DNA of 6,727 nucleotides from an uncultured Erysipelotrichaceae bacterium (GTDB lineage Bacteria; Bacillota_I; Bacilli_A; Erysipelotrichales; Coprobacillaceae). This document shows, piece after piece, positions 1 through 5,638 of this stretch (its first letter is position 1; each line of letters begins with the position of its first letter). The DNA lies in NCBI GenBank assembly GCA_945981915.1, contig CAMFRJ010000068.1, positions 1 through 6,727 of the forward strand, written 5' to 3'. Position numbers and translations under genes: made by a program. Below the pieces are notes generated by a model that saw nothing but the letters and a program-made list of their open reading frames with translations, made no database searches and was not told the DNA's origin.

Positions 1-1
1 A

Positions 2-1018
2 TATAATTATAAGATTCTATTATTAATAGGTGTCTTACTAGCATCTATATCAACTTTTTTGATGGCGTATAGTCATTCAATTTTATTATTTTATATACTA
101 GGTATTTTAAGAGGGATCGGTATCGGAACCTATAGTATGGTGCCATTGACTATGATCATTTCTCATTGGTTTGATGAAAAACATGGGATAGCAACAAGTA
201 TAGCTTTGAGTTTTAGTGGTTTATCTGGTGCTGTCTTTTCACCATTACTCGCATATTGGATTTTACAATATGGTTGGGAAACGACCTATATGATCATGGC
301 ACTATGTATCATTATTTTAACAATACCACCATTAATTTTCCCTTGGACAGTGAAACCACAAGATTCAAATTTATTGCCATATGGTTATCAAAAAAAAGAG
401 GAAACCAAAACAATAGAACACAATTCAAAATTCAATGTCTTTACAATCAGTTTTCTATGTATGAGTATCATGACATTATTACATACATCAATAACTGGTA
501 TCTCACAACATTTATCAGGTTTTGCAACAAGTTTAGGTTTCGCTTCATCTATAGGTGCTTCACTACTATCGTTAACGATGATTGGAAATATTAGCACAAA
601 ATTAATCATTGGTTTTTTAAGTGATATATTTAATCCAGTCAAAGCTTGTCTTATAATGATTATAGCTAATATCGTATCTTTATTGATGTTTATTTTAGGA
701 ATGAATAGCTTGCATCTGCCGATTTTGATGATTGCAGCATTTTTATTTGGATCAGTATATTCTGTTGGAGCAGTTGGTATTCCTTTATTAACAAGATATT
801 ATTTTAAGGCGGAGAACTATTCTTATGCTTATTCAAAAATTGGTTTTCTAACAAATGTAGGGAGCTCATTATCATTAACATTGATAGGATACCTATATGA
901 TTTTACAGGAACTTATCAATATGTCTTTTTACTAGCAATTATTTTTCATATGATTGATATTTGTTTAATTATTGGTATTACATTAAGAAACAACAAGATG
1001 TATTCTATTATCAAATAG
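2..1018 (+). CDS. MFS transporter, 5' end outside the window
   Basis: This is the C-terminal 338 residues of a multi-spanning membrane transporter. The frame is open to the first complete codon at base 2, so the TTG at 59 and the ATG at 62 are internal codons and not the start. The segment RGIGIGTYSMVPLTMIISHW, followed by FDEKHGIATSIA, matches the loop and helix region of MFS proteins related to the oxalate/formate antiporter and monocarboxylate porter group. A hydrophilic central loop lies at about 357-420 and separates the two six-helix halves. The second half carries a GFLSDIFNP loop, which resembles the repeated MFS motif A. Full members have about 400-430 residues, so roughly the first two helices are missing. 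The substrate cannot be told from the sequence. The frame ends in TAG with no clear terminator after it. The family call is secure; the subfamily is inferred. Confidence 0.85.
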   Translation, partial: YNYKILLLIGVLLASISTFLMAYSHSILLFYILGILRGIGIGTYSMVPLTMIISHWFDEKHGIATSIALSFSGLSGAVFSPLLAYWILQYGWETTYMIMALCIIILTIPPLIFPWTVKPQDSNLLPYGYQKKEETKTIEHNSKFNVFTISFLCMSIMTLLHTSITGISQHLSGFATSLGFASSIGASLLSLTMIGNISTKLIIGFLSDIFNPVKACLIMIIANIVSLLMFILGMNSLHLPILMIAAFLFGSVYSVGAVGIPLLTRYYFKAENYSYAYSKIGFLTNVGSSLSLTLIGYLYDFTGTYQYVFLLAIIFHMIDICLIIGITLRNNKMYSIIK

Positions 1019-1217
1019 AGAAAATAGATGAAAATATTATAGGAAATAATGCTTGTGGGATGCTAACAATGAATATCCTCTTATTAATAAAACATAGTAA
1101 AAATCAGCTATTCCAAAAGCTTTCATTCCATTTGTATCTGTTATTTGTTTTAATATTTTACAAGTAAACAACTTAAAATTTGAAGAAGAATCATATTTGT
1201 TGAAATTGCTGCAATAT
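1019..1217. other. Gap between MFS gene and IS element, no supported gene
   Basis: This AT-rich stretch runs from the transporter stop to the right end of the insertion sequence. I see no good ribosome binding site, no terminator and no recognisable protein. A short minus-strand open frame ends in TAA at 1037-1039, but its upstream part runs through the IS right-end hairpin, so its ATG near 1264 belongs to the element. The part outside the IS (about 1037-1217) could be the tail of a gene cut off by the insertion, but nothing in it is recognisable. Confidence 0.5.
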
Positions 1218-1243
1218 AAACCACGCCTAAAAAGGCGTGGTTT
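1218..1243. repeat. IS right-end hairpin
   Basis: AAACCACGCC and GGCGTGGTTT form a perfect 10-base-pair stem around a 6-base loop (TAAAAA). Its position downstream of tnpA, just inside the presumed element boundary, fits the subterminal hairpin that IS200/IS605 transposases recognise. It could also slow transcription leaving the element, but the T run after it is short on either strand. Confidence 0.75.
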
Positions 1244-1310
1244 GCTCTCGCCTTCAAGGGACATTCTGTTGCGCTATGTTCCACATATTGAACCCTGACA
1301 GCCGCAACGC
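1218..1310 (-). ncRNA. Candidate structured RNA at the IS 3' end, omega-RNA-like
   Basis: Between the tnpA stop and the right-end hairpin, the minus strand can form a 6-base-pair stem (GTTGCG at 1308-1303 with CGCAAC at 1273-1268). Inside it is a short inner hairpin (GTTC 1293-1290 with GAAC 1281-1278). A loop segment TCAGGG (1298-1293) can pair with CCCTTGA (1260-1254) outside the stem, with one bulge, giving a possible pseudoknot. The terminal 10-base-pair hairpin follows. TnpB guide RNAs of IS605 elements have this kind of layout: scaffold, hairpin, then a guide copied from flanking DNA. There is no tnpB here. The pairing is seen by eye only, so the RNA call is an inference. Confidence 0.35.
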
Positions 1311-1312
1311 TT

Positions 1313-1807
1313 TTATAGACGAACTATTAAAGCTTTTATTCCTCTTACTTGCTCGCCCGTAAACGCATCAATAAATTCTTTCATACTCATCTGGTCATAT
1401 AACTTGTCTTCCCGCAATTGATTGCGAGTATATTCTGCTATGATCTTCTCATTCTTTCTAACTATATTCACAAAATATCCTTTCGTCTAGAAATGTCGAC
1501 TTCCATATTTATATTTGAGATTGGCATGTCTATCAAATATCATTAATGTTGATTTCGATTTCAGATACCCCATAAAATCCGATACTGCATATTTTAGCGG
1601 TACCTCCAGAAGCATATGTATATGTTCTAGACAAGCTTCTCCTTCTATAATTTTTACATCTGGTTTTCTATTAATTAACAATGTCAATATTTCAATGATA
1701 TCTCTTCTTAATTTGTTATAGATTGTTAATCTTCTATACTTTAGTATGATAACAATATGATATTTGCATCGATACGATGTGTGTGATAAACTATTTGTGT
1801 CTTTCAT
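1313..1807 (-). pseudogene. tnpA: IS200-type Y1 transposase, split by an in-frame amber codon
   Basis: Read leftward from the ATG at 1807, this is a TnpA of the IS200/IS605 family, which cuts and rejoins single-stranded DNA with a tyrosine nucleophile. The start follows a good GGAGG (1815-1819) at 7 bases. The HUH motif is His62-Ile-His64 in the segment LEHIHMLLEVP. The family core continues at residues 78-106 with FMGYLKSKS, then IFDRHANLKYKYGSRHF. A TAG at 1487-1489 then replaces the codon that is normally Trp (RHFW in relatives). The same frame continues without any shift for 57 codons, as TKGYFVNIVRKNEK then IIAEYTRNQLRED, to a TAA at 1313-1315. The expected catalytic tyrosine is Tyr126 (codon 1430-1432), beyond the stop, so the 106-residue product lacks its nucleophile. 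Without the stop the length would be 164 codons, near the family size. One TGG-to-TAG change explains the damage. Confidence 0.9.
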
Positions 1808-1812
1808 TAGAC

Positions 1813-1871
1813 AACCTCCTTTGATTTTATATTTAGCTGCCAGGCCAAATATAATTTTATCACCGGAGGTT
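1813..1871 (-). promoter_or_regulatory. Leader hairpin that can mask the tnpA ribosome binding site
   Basis: In the tnpA leader, the GGAGGTT holding the Shine-Dalgarno sequence (plus strand 1813-1819) is exactly complementary to an upstream AACCTCC (plus strand 1865-1871). Between them, TTATATTT (1827-1834) and AAATATAA (1847-1854) form an inner 8-base-pair stem. It is continued by two or three pairs after one mismatch, around a small loop. IS200 leaders are known to repress transposase translation by folding over the ribosome binding site, and this structure fits that. It would act most strongly on transcripts that read in from outside the element. Confidence 0.7.
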
Positions 1872-1901
1872 TTTTCTCACCAACGCTGAAAGCTTTTTTA
1901 G

Positions 1902-1922
1902 ACCATACGCATAGTGTATGGT
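1902..1922. repeat. IS left-end hairpin
   Basis: ACCATAC and GTATGGT form a 7-base-pair stem with a 7-base loop (GCATAGT). It lies upstream of tnpA, outside the leader hairpin, where the left-end recognition hairpin of an IS200/IS605 element is expected. Its sequence differs from the right-end hairpin, as is usual in divergent copies. Confidence 0.65.
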
Positions 1923-1936
1923 TTTCTTTTATAATA

Positions 1937-1967
1937 AATAAAACGAAGGACAAACCTTCGTTTTATT
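1937..1967 (-). terminator. Rho-independent terminator of the DUF362 gene
   Basis: AATAAAACGAAGG and CCTTCGTTTTATT form a perfect 13-base-pair stem with a 5-base loop, 10 bases beyond the DUF362 stop. On the minus strand the stem ends in a T-rich run (TTTTATTTATT). The symmetrical A and T tracts would let it work to some degree in both directions. The IS left end starts about 15 bases further on. Confidence 0.85.
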
Positions 1968-1977
1968 ATAAAAAGTA

Positions 1978-2844
1978 TTATTTAATTTCTACAAGTTCAT
2001 ACTCTCTAGAACCAAAACCTAATGCAACAGCTGCTTCAATTGTATGAACTCCATTTCTTGATTCAATTCTTTCAATAAGATGATCTCTTCCTGGATCATT
2101 AGATTGATAAACCAAATCTAGACATGCTTGATCAATCGCAACAGGATCAGTTGATACTAAAATACCAATATCCTGCATACATGGATCTTCAGCAACTGCA
2201 CAACAATCACAATCGACAGACATGTTTTTCATAACATTGACATAAACGATTTGTCCTTGAAAATAACGATGTATTGATAAAGCAGCATCTGCCATTGCTT
2301 CTAAAAAGCTGTCATGATCTGCTGTCCAAATATCTTCTGGAACACCTGCTCCATGAATATAAGCTTTTCCATATGCTGAGGCACAGCCAATAGACAGCTG
2401 TTTTAATGCTCCACCATATCCTCCCATAGGATGTCCTTTGAAATGTGATAAAACTAACATACTATCATAATTTTTTATGTTTTTCCCAACAAAGTTTTCT
2501 TTGATTATTTTTCCTTCAGGAATTTCTAATTTCATATCTGGACCTTCTTGATCTAATAAGTCAAAATCAAAATAATCTTTCCAACCATGTTTTTGAATTA
2601 ATTTTAGATGTTTTTCTGTTGTATTTCTTTGCCCATTATAAGCTGTATTACATTCAACAACCGTTCCTTTTACTTCATCAATAATAGGTTTCCAAAATGG
2701 TGGTCTTAAAAAATTTTGATTTCCAGCTTCTCCAGAATGAACTTTAATTGCTACTTTCCCATCCAATTCTTTCCCTAACATCTTATACAATTCTAATACT
2801 TTTTCTGGTGTAATTGTTCTTGATAATAAAACTTTTGCTTTCAT
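1978..2844 (-). CDS. DUF362 domain-containing protein, probable iron-sulfur protein
   Basis: The protein has 288 residues from the chosen ATG at 2844, which follows AGAGGGA at 4 bases. An in-frame codon 57 bases upstream would place the start inside the promoter, so it was not used. DUF362 features are clear. SHFKGHPMGGYGGALKQLS begins at residue 133 and is followed by GCAS. A cysteine cluster DCDCCAVAEDPC (Cys212, 214, 215, 222) leads into DIGILVSTDPVAIDQACLDL. Such clusters in the family are thought to hold an iron-sulfur centre; members of this short type lack a separate ferredoxin domain. There is no signal peptide or membrane helix, so it is probably cytoplasmic. The reaction is unknown. 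It lies 75 bases after azlD but has its own promoter with an inverted repeat, so it is probably controlled separately and by a different signal. Confidence 0.85.
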   Translation of the reverse strand: MKAKVLLSRTITPEKVLELYKMLGKELDGKVAIKVHSGEAGNQNFLRPPFWKPIIDEVKGTVVECNTAYNGQRNTTEKHLKLIQKHGWKDYFDFDLLDQEGPDMKLEIPEGKIIKENFVGKNIKNYDSMLVLSHFKGHPMGGYGGALKQLSIGCASAYGKAYIHGAGVPEDIWTADHDSFLEAMADAALSIHRYFQGQIVYVNVMKNMSVDCDCCAVAEDPCMQDIGILVSTDPVAIDQACLDLVYQSNDPGRDHLIERIESRNGVHTIEAAVALGFGSREYELVEIK

Positions 2845-2870
2845 ACAATCCCTCTTTTCTTTATATAATA

Positions 2871-2901
2871 AGTATAATCCTAAAGTAAACTTTAGTGTCA
2901 A
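2871..2901 (-). promoter_or_regulatory. DUF362 promoter with a 19-base spacer, MerR-type layout
   Basis: On the minus strand a consensus -35 (TTGACA, 2901-2896) is followed after 19 bases by TATACT (2876-2871), which matches the -10 consensus at five of six positions. A normal spacer would be 17. The spacer is filled by the inverted repeat at 2880-2895. This long spacer plus central dyad is the hallmark of promoters activated by MerR-family regulators, which twist the DNA to realign the two boxes. No merR gene is in the window. Confidence 0.65.
2880..2895. promoter_or_regulatory. Perfect inverted repeat, likely operator
   Basis: CTAAAGT and ACTTTAG are separated by two bases, making a perfect 16-base dyad that exactly abuts the -35 box of the DUF362 promoter. 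Seen as CTAAAG-N4-CTTTAG, it resembles the operator I recall for the AdhR/NmlR branch of MerR regulators (CTTAAAG-N4-CTTTAAG), which respond to aldehydes and other electrophiles. The likeness is from memory; the dyad itself is read directly. Confidence 0.6.
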
Positions 2902-2919
2902 TAGATTTTAATCAAATAA

Positions 2920-3246
2920 TCAAAAAAACATTTGAACCAATACCATAAAACAAATCACACCACCTGCTATTGAAATAAGCATTTGTCTTTTCCAAAGATG
3001 TAAAATAACAACAACACCAATAGAAATGAATTCAGGTATACCATGGCTCCCTGTCAATAAACGAACATCTTTTAAACAGTAAATAACCAACATACCAAAG
3101 ATAGCCCCTGGTAAAACTTGGCCTAAATACACAATATAGTCCGGAACTTTCTTATGTTCTGGATACAAAAGAAAAGGTAAAAAGCGTGTAAGCATCGTTG
3201 CCAGAACAATGCATCCTATTGTGATCATTTGTTGAGATAATGTCAT
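2920..3246 (-). CDS. azlD: AzlD-family branched-chain amino acid transport protein
   Basis: This small membrane protein of 108 residues is the expected size for AzlD, the partner of AzlC in the export of branched-chain amino acids and their analogues. Four hydrophobic segments are visible at about residues 7-28, 38-58, 71-86 and 89-108. Family signatures are TRFLPFLLY (20-28) and [18 protein letters not shown] (42-59). The ATG overlaps the azlC stop as ATGA, and the ribosome binding site AAGGGAG (3254-3260) lies within azlC, so the two are translationally coupled. The protein ends in two phenylalanines. No terminator is visible before the next promoter, so some transcripts may run on into the DUF362 gene. 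Confidence 0.9.
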   Translation of the reverse strand: MTLSQQMITIGCIVLATMLTRFLPFLLYPEHKKVPDYIVYLGQVLPGAIFGMLVIYCLKDVRLLTGSHGIPEFISIGVVVILHLWKRQMLISIAGGVICFMVLVQMFF

Positions 3247-3941
3247 TGTTTTTCTCCCTTATATTTTTTTAAAGTTATCATTAGTAGAATCATAATCATA
3301 GAAGGAATAATAAAATACTTAGCTTTAAAAACAAGCAAACATATTAAAGAAACAGCTAAACCTATGAAAGCACTACTATGATCTTGATCCTTTAGCCATT
3401 GTTCCATAAAGATAACAACAAACATCGCTGTCATCACAAAATCTAAACCTTCTGTATTGAATTGAATCATTGAGCCAAATATTCCACCTAATGTTGCTCC
3501 TGAAAACCAATAAAAATGATTGAATAAAGTAACATAAAACATAAACCATCCTCGATCAACATCTTGTGGTATATCAGCGGTATAATTAATAGAAAATGAT
3601 TCATCACACATTCCAAATATCAAATAAAATTTCTTCCATCCTGTTCCTCTATATTTCTCTAACATAGAGATTCCATAAAATATATGCCTCGCATTGATCA
3701 TCAATGCCATAAAAAAAGCTTGTAATGGAAAAAAATGACCCATCAATAAATTGACCGCGACAAATTCCATCGATCCTGCAAATATTGTTAAACTCATGAA
3801 CATTGGATACCAACAACTAAATCCTGAGGCATCCATTAAAATCCCATATGTTATTCCTAAAAACCAAAATCCCGCAAAAATCGGAATCGTATAAGGAAAG
3901 GCACACTGAATAGCTTTTCTATGTATCTCTCTTTTTTTCAT
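3243..3941 (-). CDS. azlC: AzlC-family branched-chain amino acid permease
   Basis: This is the larger subunit of the AzlCD exporter, an integral membrane protein of 232 residues, typical for the family. Conserved stretches include [20 protein letters not shown] (16-35), the [17 protein letters not shown] helix (50-66), NARHIFYG (83-90) and the acidic MCDESF motif (111-116). Further helices lie near 133-160, 167-181, 191-205 and 209-224. The start at 3941 is supported by CAGGAGC (3947-3953) at the right distance. The gene is the first of the azlC-azlD pair and is transcribed away from a divergent HxlR regulator, 181 bases between the start codons. AzlCD loss or overproduction changes resistance to 4-azaleucine in Bacillus; the same export role is inferred here. 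Confidence 0.92.
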   Translation of the reverse strand: MKKREIHRKAIQCAFPYTIPIFAGFWFLGITYGILMDASGFSCWYPMFMSLTIFAGSMEFVAVNLLMGHFFPLQAFFMALMINARHIFYGISMLEKYRGTGWKKFYLIFGMCDESFSINYTADIPQDVDRGWFMFYVTLFNHFYWFSGATLGGIFGSMIQFNTEGLDFVMTAMFVVIFMEQWLKDQDHSSAFIGLAVSLICLLVFKAKYFIIPSMIMILLMITLKKYKGEKQ

Positions 3942-3976
3942 ATTTTGCTCCTGTCTTTTTTGCTTTAATAACTCAC

Positions 3977-3985
3977 ATTATACCA
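3977..3985 (-). promoter_or_regulatory. azlCD promoter, extended -10
   Basis: On the minus strand TGGTATAAT is a perfect extended -10 box about 35 bases upstream of the azlC start. The -35 region at 17 bases spacing (TTTATG) is poor, which is tolerated when the TGn extension is present. Confidence 0.6.
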
Positions 3986-4025
3986 TGATAACTTTTGAAC
4001 ATAAACCTTTAGAATAAGTCAATGA

Positions 4026-4039
4026 ATATCTTTTGATAT
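4026..4039. repeat. Short inverted repeat between divergent promoters
   Basis: ATATC and GATAT flank a TTTT centre, roughly midway between the azlC and hxlR promoters. It could be a regulator binding site for HxlR, but the arms are only five AT-rich bases and chance is a fair explanation. Confidence 0.25.
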
Positions 4040-4086
4040 ATTATTCTTCTTACTTTCTTATTCATTTATCTTAGCTTGCAAAATCA

Positions 4087-4095
4087 TGTTATAAT
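4087..4095 (+). promoter_or_regulatory. hxlR promoter, extended -10
   Basis: TGTTATAAT is a perfect extended -10 box 27 bases before the hxlR start codon. No convincing -35 box stands at 16-18 bases spacing. The expected transcript would begin near 4102, leaving a leader of about 20 bases that contains the strong ribosome binding site AGGAGG (4110-4115). Confidence 0.6.
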
Positions 4096-4122
4096 TTATA
4101 AGGAAGTATAGGAGGAAGATGT

Positions 4123-4449
4123 ATGATCAAAAAAGAAAATTTACCTGAATGTCCTGTTGCAACAACTGTACAATTGATTGGCAGTAAATGGAAACTGCTT
4201 ATATTAAGAGATTTATTAACGGGTAAAAAACGTTACAATGAATTAAAAAGATCATTACCAGATATTTCTCAAAAAGTTTTAACTGCATCTTTAAAATCAA
4301 TGGTCAACGACGGGCTTGTCATCAGAACCGCTTATCCAGAAGTTCCTCCACGTGTAGAATATTCTTTAAGTGAACTTGGCGAATCAATGAGACCAGTCAT
4401 CCAATCAATGGAAACCTGGGGTAGTTATTATAAAGATCAGATACAATAG
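4123..4449 (+). CDS. HxlR-family winged-helix transcriptional regulator
   Basis: The protein has 108 residues, the usual length for single-domain HxlR regulators, which bind DNA as dimers. The N-terminal CPVATTVQLIGSKWKLLILR (10-29) is the family hallmark. The helix-turn-helix covers RYNELKRSLPDISQKVLTAS (37-56), with the recognition helix near 48-60, and the wing is RTAYPEVPPRVEY (68-80). Cys10 sits where the redox-sensing cysteine lies in the Bacillus members YodB and HypR, so it may sense electrophiles or oxidants; that is inference. The start follows AGGAGG at 7 bases. The gene is divergent from azlCD and upstream of the beta-sandwich gene, and either could be its target. It probably also controls itself through the shared intergenic region. 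Confidence 0.93.
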   Translation: MIKKENLPECPVATTVQLIGSKWKLLILRDLLTGKKRYNELKRSLPDISQKVLTASLKSMVNDGLVIRTAYPEVPPRVEYSLSELGESMRPVIQSMETWGSYYKDQIQ

Positions 4450-4450
4450 A

Positions 4451-4470
4451 TAGGCACTTTTTTGTGCCTA
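4451..4470 (+). terminator. Hairpin after hxlR, weak terminator
   Basis: TAGGCAC and GTGCCTA form a 7-base-pair stem around six T bases directly after the hxlR stop. The sequence after it is AT-rich but lacks an unbroken T run, so it may only reduce read-through into the next gene. Confidence 0.5.
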
Positions 4471-4494
4471 CTATTCAATATTATTTTTATTTTA

Positions 4495-4500
4495 TATAAT
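4495..4500 (+). promoter_or_regulatory. Possible promoter of the beta-sandwich gene
   Basis: TATAAT lies 24 bases before the chosen start. A weak -35 (TATTCA, 4472-4477) stands at 17 bases spacing and matches three of six positions. The region is AT-rich, so the box could be fortuitous and the gene may rely on read-through from hxlR. Confidence 0.4.
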
Positions 4501-4524
4501 GATGTCGAAAGCGAGATGATATAT

Positions 4525-5142
4525 ATGTCTATTTCTATAGAATTAAAAGATAATCAATTGATTGCTGTTAATACAGACATACAAAACACACTTTTCAATG
4601 ATGAATTAGTTTTAAGGGTTACGAAAGCAAATAAAATAATGGAATTCGATGAAAATACCTATGCAAAATTATGCGATATGTCTTTTCATAATGGAACAAT
4701 TGAAGTCAAAATGTTAAGCCGACTTCTTTCAAATGCTCCTGATTTCGCAAGAGGATTTATTGGTATTGCTTTTCGAATTAATGATGAAGATAATCAATTT
4801 GAATCTTTTTATGTTAGACCTACAAATGGTAGAAAATGTAATGATCCTGTAAGAAAAACACATGGATGTCAGTATTTTTCCTATCCAAAATATACCTTTT
4901 CTTATTTTAGAGACAATCATATTACACAATATGAAGCTCCTGTTGACATTGATTTAAATGAATGGATCTCATTAAAAGCAATAATTAAAGATGATAAGGG
5001 TGAGTTTTATATCAATAATCAACTAACTTTAAAAGTTGAGGATATGAAACATGGAAAAGATTTAAGAGGTTCGATAGGTTTTTTTGTCGATATTGGTACT
5101 GAAGCTTTTTTTAAAGATTTTAAAATCACTTTAGATGATTAA
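4525..5142 (+). CDS. Concanavalin A-like beta-sandwich protein of unknown function
   Basis: The product has 205 residues from the ATG at 4525. Codons further upstream in frame lie in the hxlR terminator hairpin and are not a likely start; an ATG at 4516 is possible. The ribosome binding site is weak (GCGAG, 4511-4515). The protein alternates short strands and turns like LamG and DUF1080-type lectin/glucanase folds: NGTIEVKM (56-63), RGFIGIAFRIND (76-87), FESFYVRPTNGR (92-103), WISLKAIIKDDKGEFYINN (147-165) and a closing GSIGFFVDIGTEAFFKDFKI (182-201). The fold call is from this pattern and from the DKGEFYINNQ hairpin typical of such domains. There is no signal peptide, so it would act inside the cell, which is unusual for a carbohydrate-binding fold. 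No catalytic residues are recognisable. It follows hxlR by 75 bases and could be part of its regulon. Confidence 0.7.
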   Translation: MSISIELKDNQLIAVNTDIQNTLFNDELVLRVTKANKIMEFDENTYAKLCDMSFHNGTIEVKMLSRLLSNAPDFARGFIGIAFRINDEDNQFESFYVRPTNGRKCNDPVRKTHGCQYFSYPKYTFSYFRDNHITQYEAPVDIDLNEWISLKAIIKDDKGEFYINNQLTLKVEDMKHGKDLRGSIGFFVDIGTEAFFKDFKITLDD

Positions 5143-5158
5143 TTATTCTTTGTTGGAG

Positions 5159-5200
5159 AAAAAATGACTTTTCATAAACTTATATGAAAAGTCATTTTTT
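5159..5200. terminator. Long bidirectional terminator between convergent genes
   Basis: AAAAAATGACTTTTCATA and its exact complement form an 18-base-pair stem with a 6-base loop (AACTTA). The A tract and T tract at the ends provide a U run in both directions. It serves the beta-sandwich gene on the plus strand and arsC on the minus strand. Confidence 0.92.
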
Positions 5201-5224
5201 ATGATAAATATTTGATAGTGTTAT

Positions 5225-5623
5225 TTAAGAGATGGCGTATTTTTCTTTTAATTTCATTATATTTTCTTCAATTTTCTTAATCACTTTGATAAATTCTTTA
5301 TCATCTTTTCCTGTTGGATCTTCTAATCCCCAATCTTCACGATACTGACAGGGAAGATATGGACATTGGACGTTACATCCCATTGTAATGACAATATCAA
5401 CTTCAGGGATATCTTTAAGTAATTTTGAATATTGTGTTTTTTCCATGTCGATATCATATAGCTGTTTCATGAGTCTGACTGCATCTTGATTAATTTGAGG
5501 CTTTGTTTCCGTTCCTGCAGAATAGAATTCAAAAACATCGCTGGCAAAATACTTTCCCAAAGCTTCTGCAATTTGACTACGACATGAATTATGAACACAA
5601 ATAAATGCAACCTTTTTTTTCAT
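5225..5623 (-). CDS. arsC: Thioredoxin-dependent arsenate reductase, low-molecular-weight phosphatase type
   Basis: ArsC reduces arsenate to arsenite in the cytoplasm using a relay of cysteines. The phosphatase-like P-loop CVHNSCR near the N-terminus follows the CX5R pattern. The resolving cysteines lie in GCNVQCPYLPCQYREDWG, followed by the LEDPTGK segment typical of clostridial and archaeal members. The length of 132 residues is normal. Two ATGs stand side by side (5626 and 5623). The AGGA at 5630-5633 is only 3 bases from the first and 6 from the second, so the second was chosen. The start lies about 15 bases after the stop of the DUF3737 gene, so both are one operon. No arsR, arsB or acr3 is in the window, so the detoxification role is incomplete here; a low-molecular-weight protein phosphatase activity is a less likely alternative. 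Confidence 0.9.
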   Translation of the reverse strand: MKKKVAFICVHNSCRSQIAEALGKYFASDVFEFYSAGTETKPQINQDAVRLMKQLYDIDMEKTQYSKLLKDIPEVDIVITMGCNVQCPYLPCQYREDWGLEDPTGKDDKEFIKVIKKIEENIMKLKEKYAIS

Positions 5624-5638
5624 CATTATTCCTGCATG

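Larger units (their letters stand above)
1213..1930 (-). mobile_element. IS200/IS605-family insertion sequence, tnpA only, inactivated
   Basis: The element is about 0.7 kb. It consists of one Y1 (HUH) transposase frame on the minus strand flanked by subterminal hairpins: the left end near 1902-1922 and the right end at 1218-1243. There are no terminal inverted repeats, no visible target duplication and no tnpB, as expected for IS200-type elements that move as single strands by peel-and-paste. The outer limits are approximate because such ends carry no repeats to mark them. The element sits immediately beyond the terminator of the DUF362 gene, a harmless landing site. The transposase is broken by a stop codon, so this copy is probably immobile unless a related transposase acts on it in trans. 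Confidence 0.85.

Noticed and set aside
256..642. Two open frames, one on each strand, inside the transporter gene
   Set aside because: Both overlap the MFS coding region, have no ribosome binding site and resemble no family.
1037..1264. Minus-strand open frame of 75 codons with an ATG start
   Set aside because: Its N-terminal third is translated from the IS right-end hairpin and scaffold region and it has no recognisable domain; only the possible tail outside the IS is mentioned.
1487..1489. TAG read as an amino acid (pyrrolysine or suppressor)
   Set aside because: Nothing in the window suggests amber recoding; a simple nonsense mutation of the conserved Trp codon is more likely.
1515..1721. 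Plus-strand open frame opposite tnpA
   Set aside because: It is a mirror of the transposase coding strand. An antisense RNA to tnpA exists in Salmonella IS200, but no promoter for one was recognised here.
2845..2901. 19-residue N-terminal extension of the DUF362 protein
   Set aside because: It overlaps the -35, the dyad and the -10 of the gene's own promoter, and a proper ribosome binding site stands at the later ATG.
4462..4524. Longer start for the beta-sandwich protein, from a TTG at 4462
   Set aside because: The TTG lies inside the hxlR terminator hairpin and the added residues look like translated AT-rich leader, not a signal peptide with a charged N-terminus.
4729..4929. Minus-strand open frame within the beta-sandwich gene
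   Set aside because: It is a shadow of the plus-strand gene without start signals or a recognisable domain.
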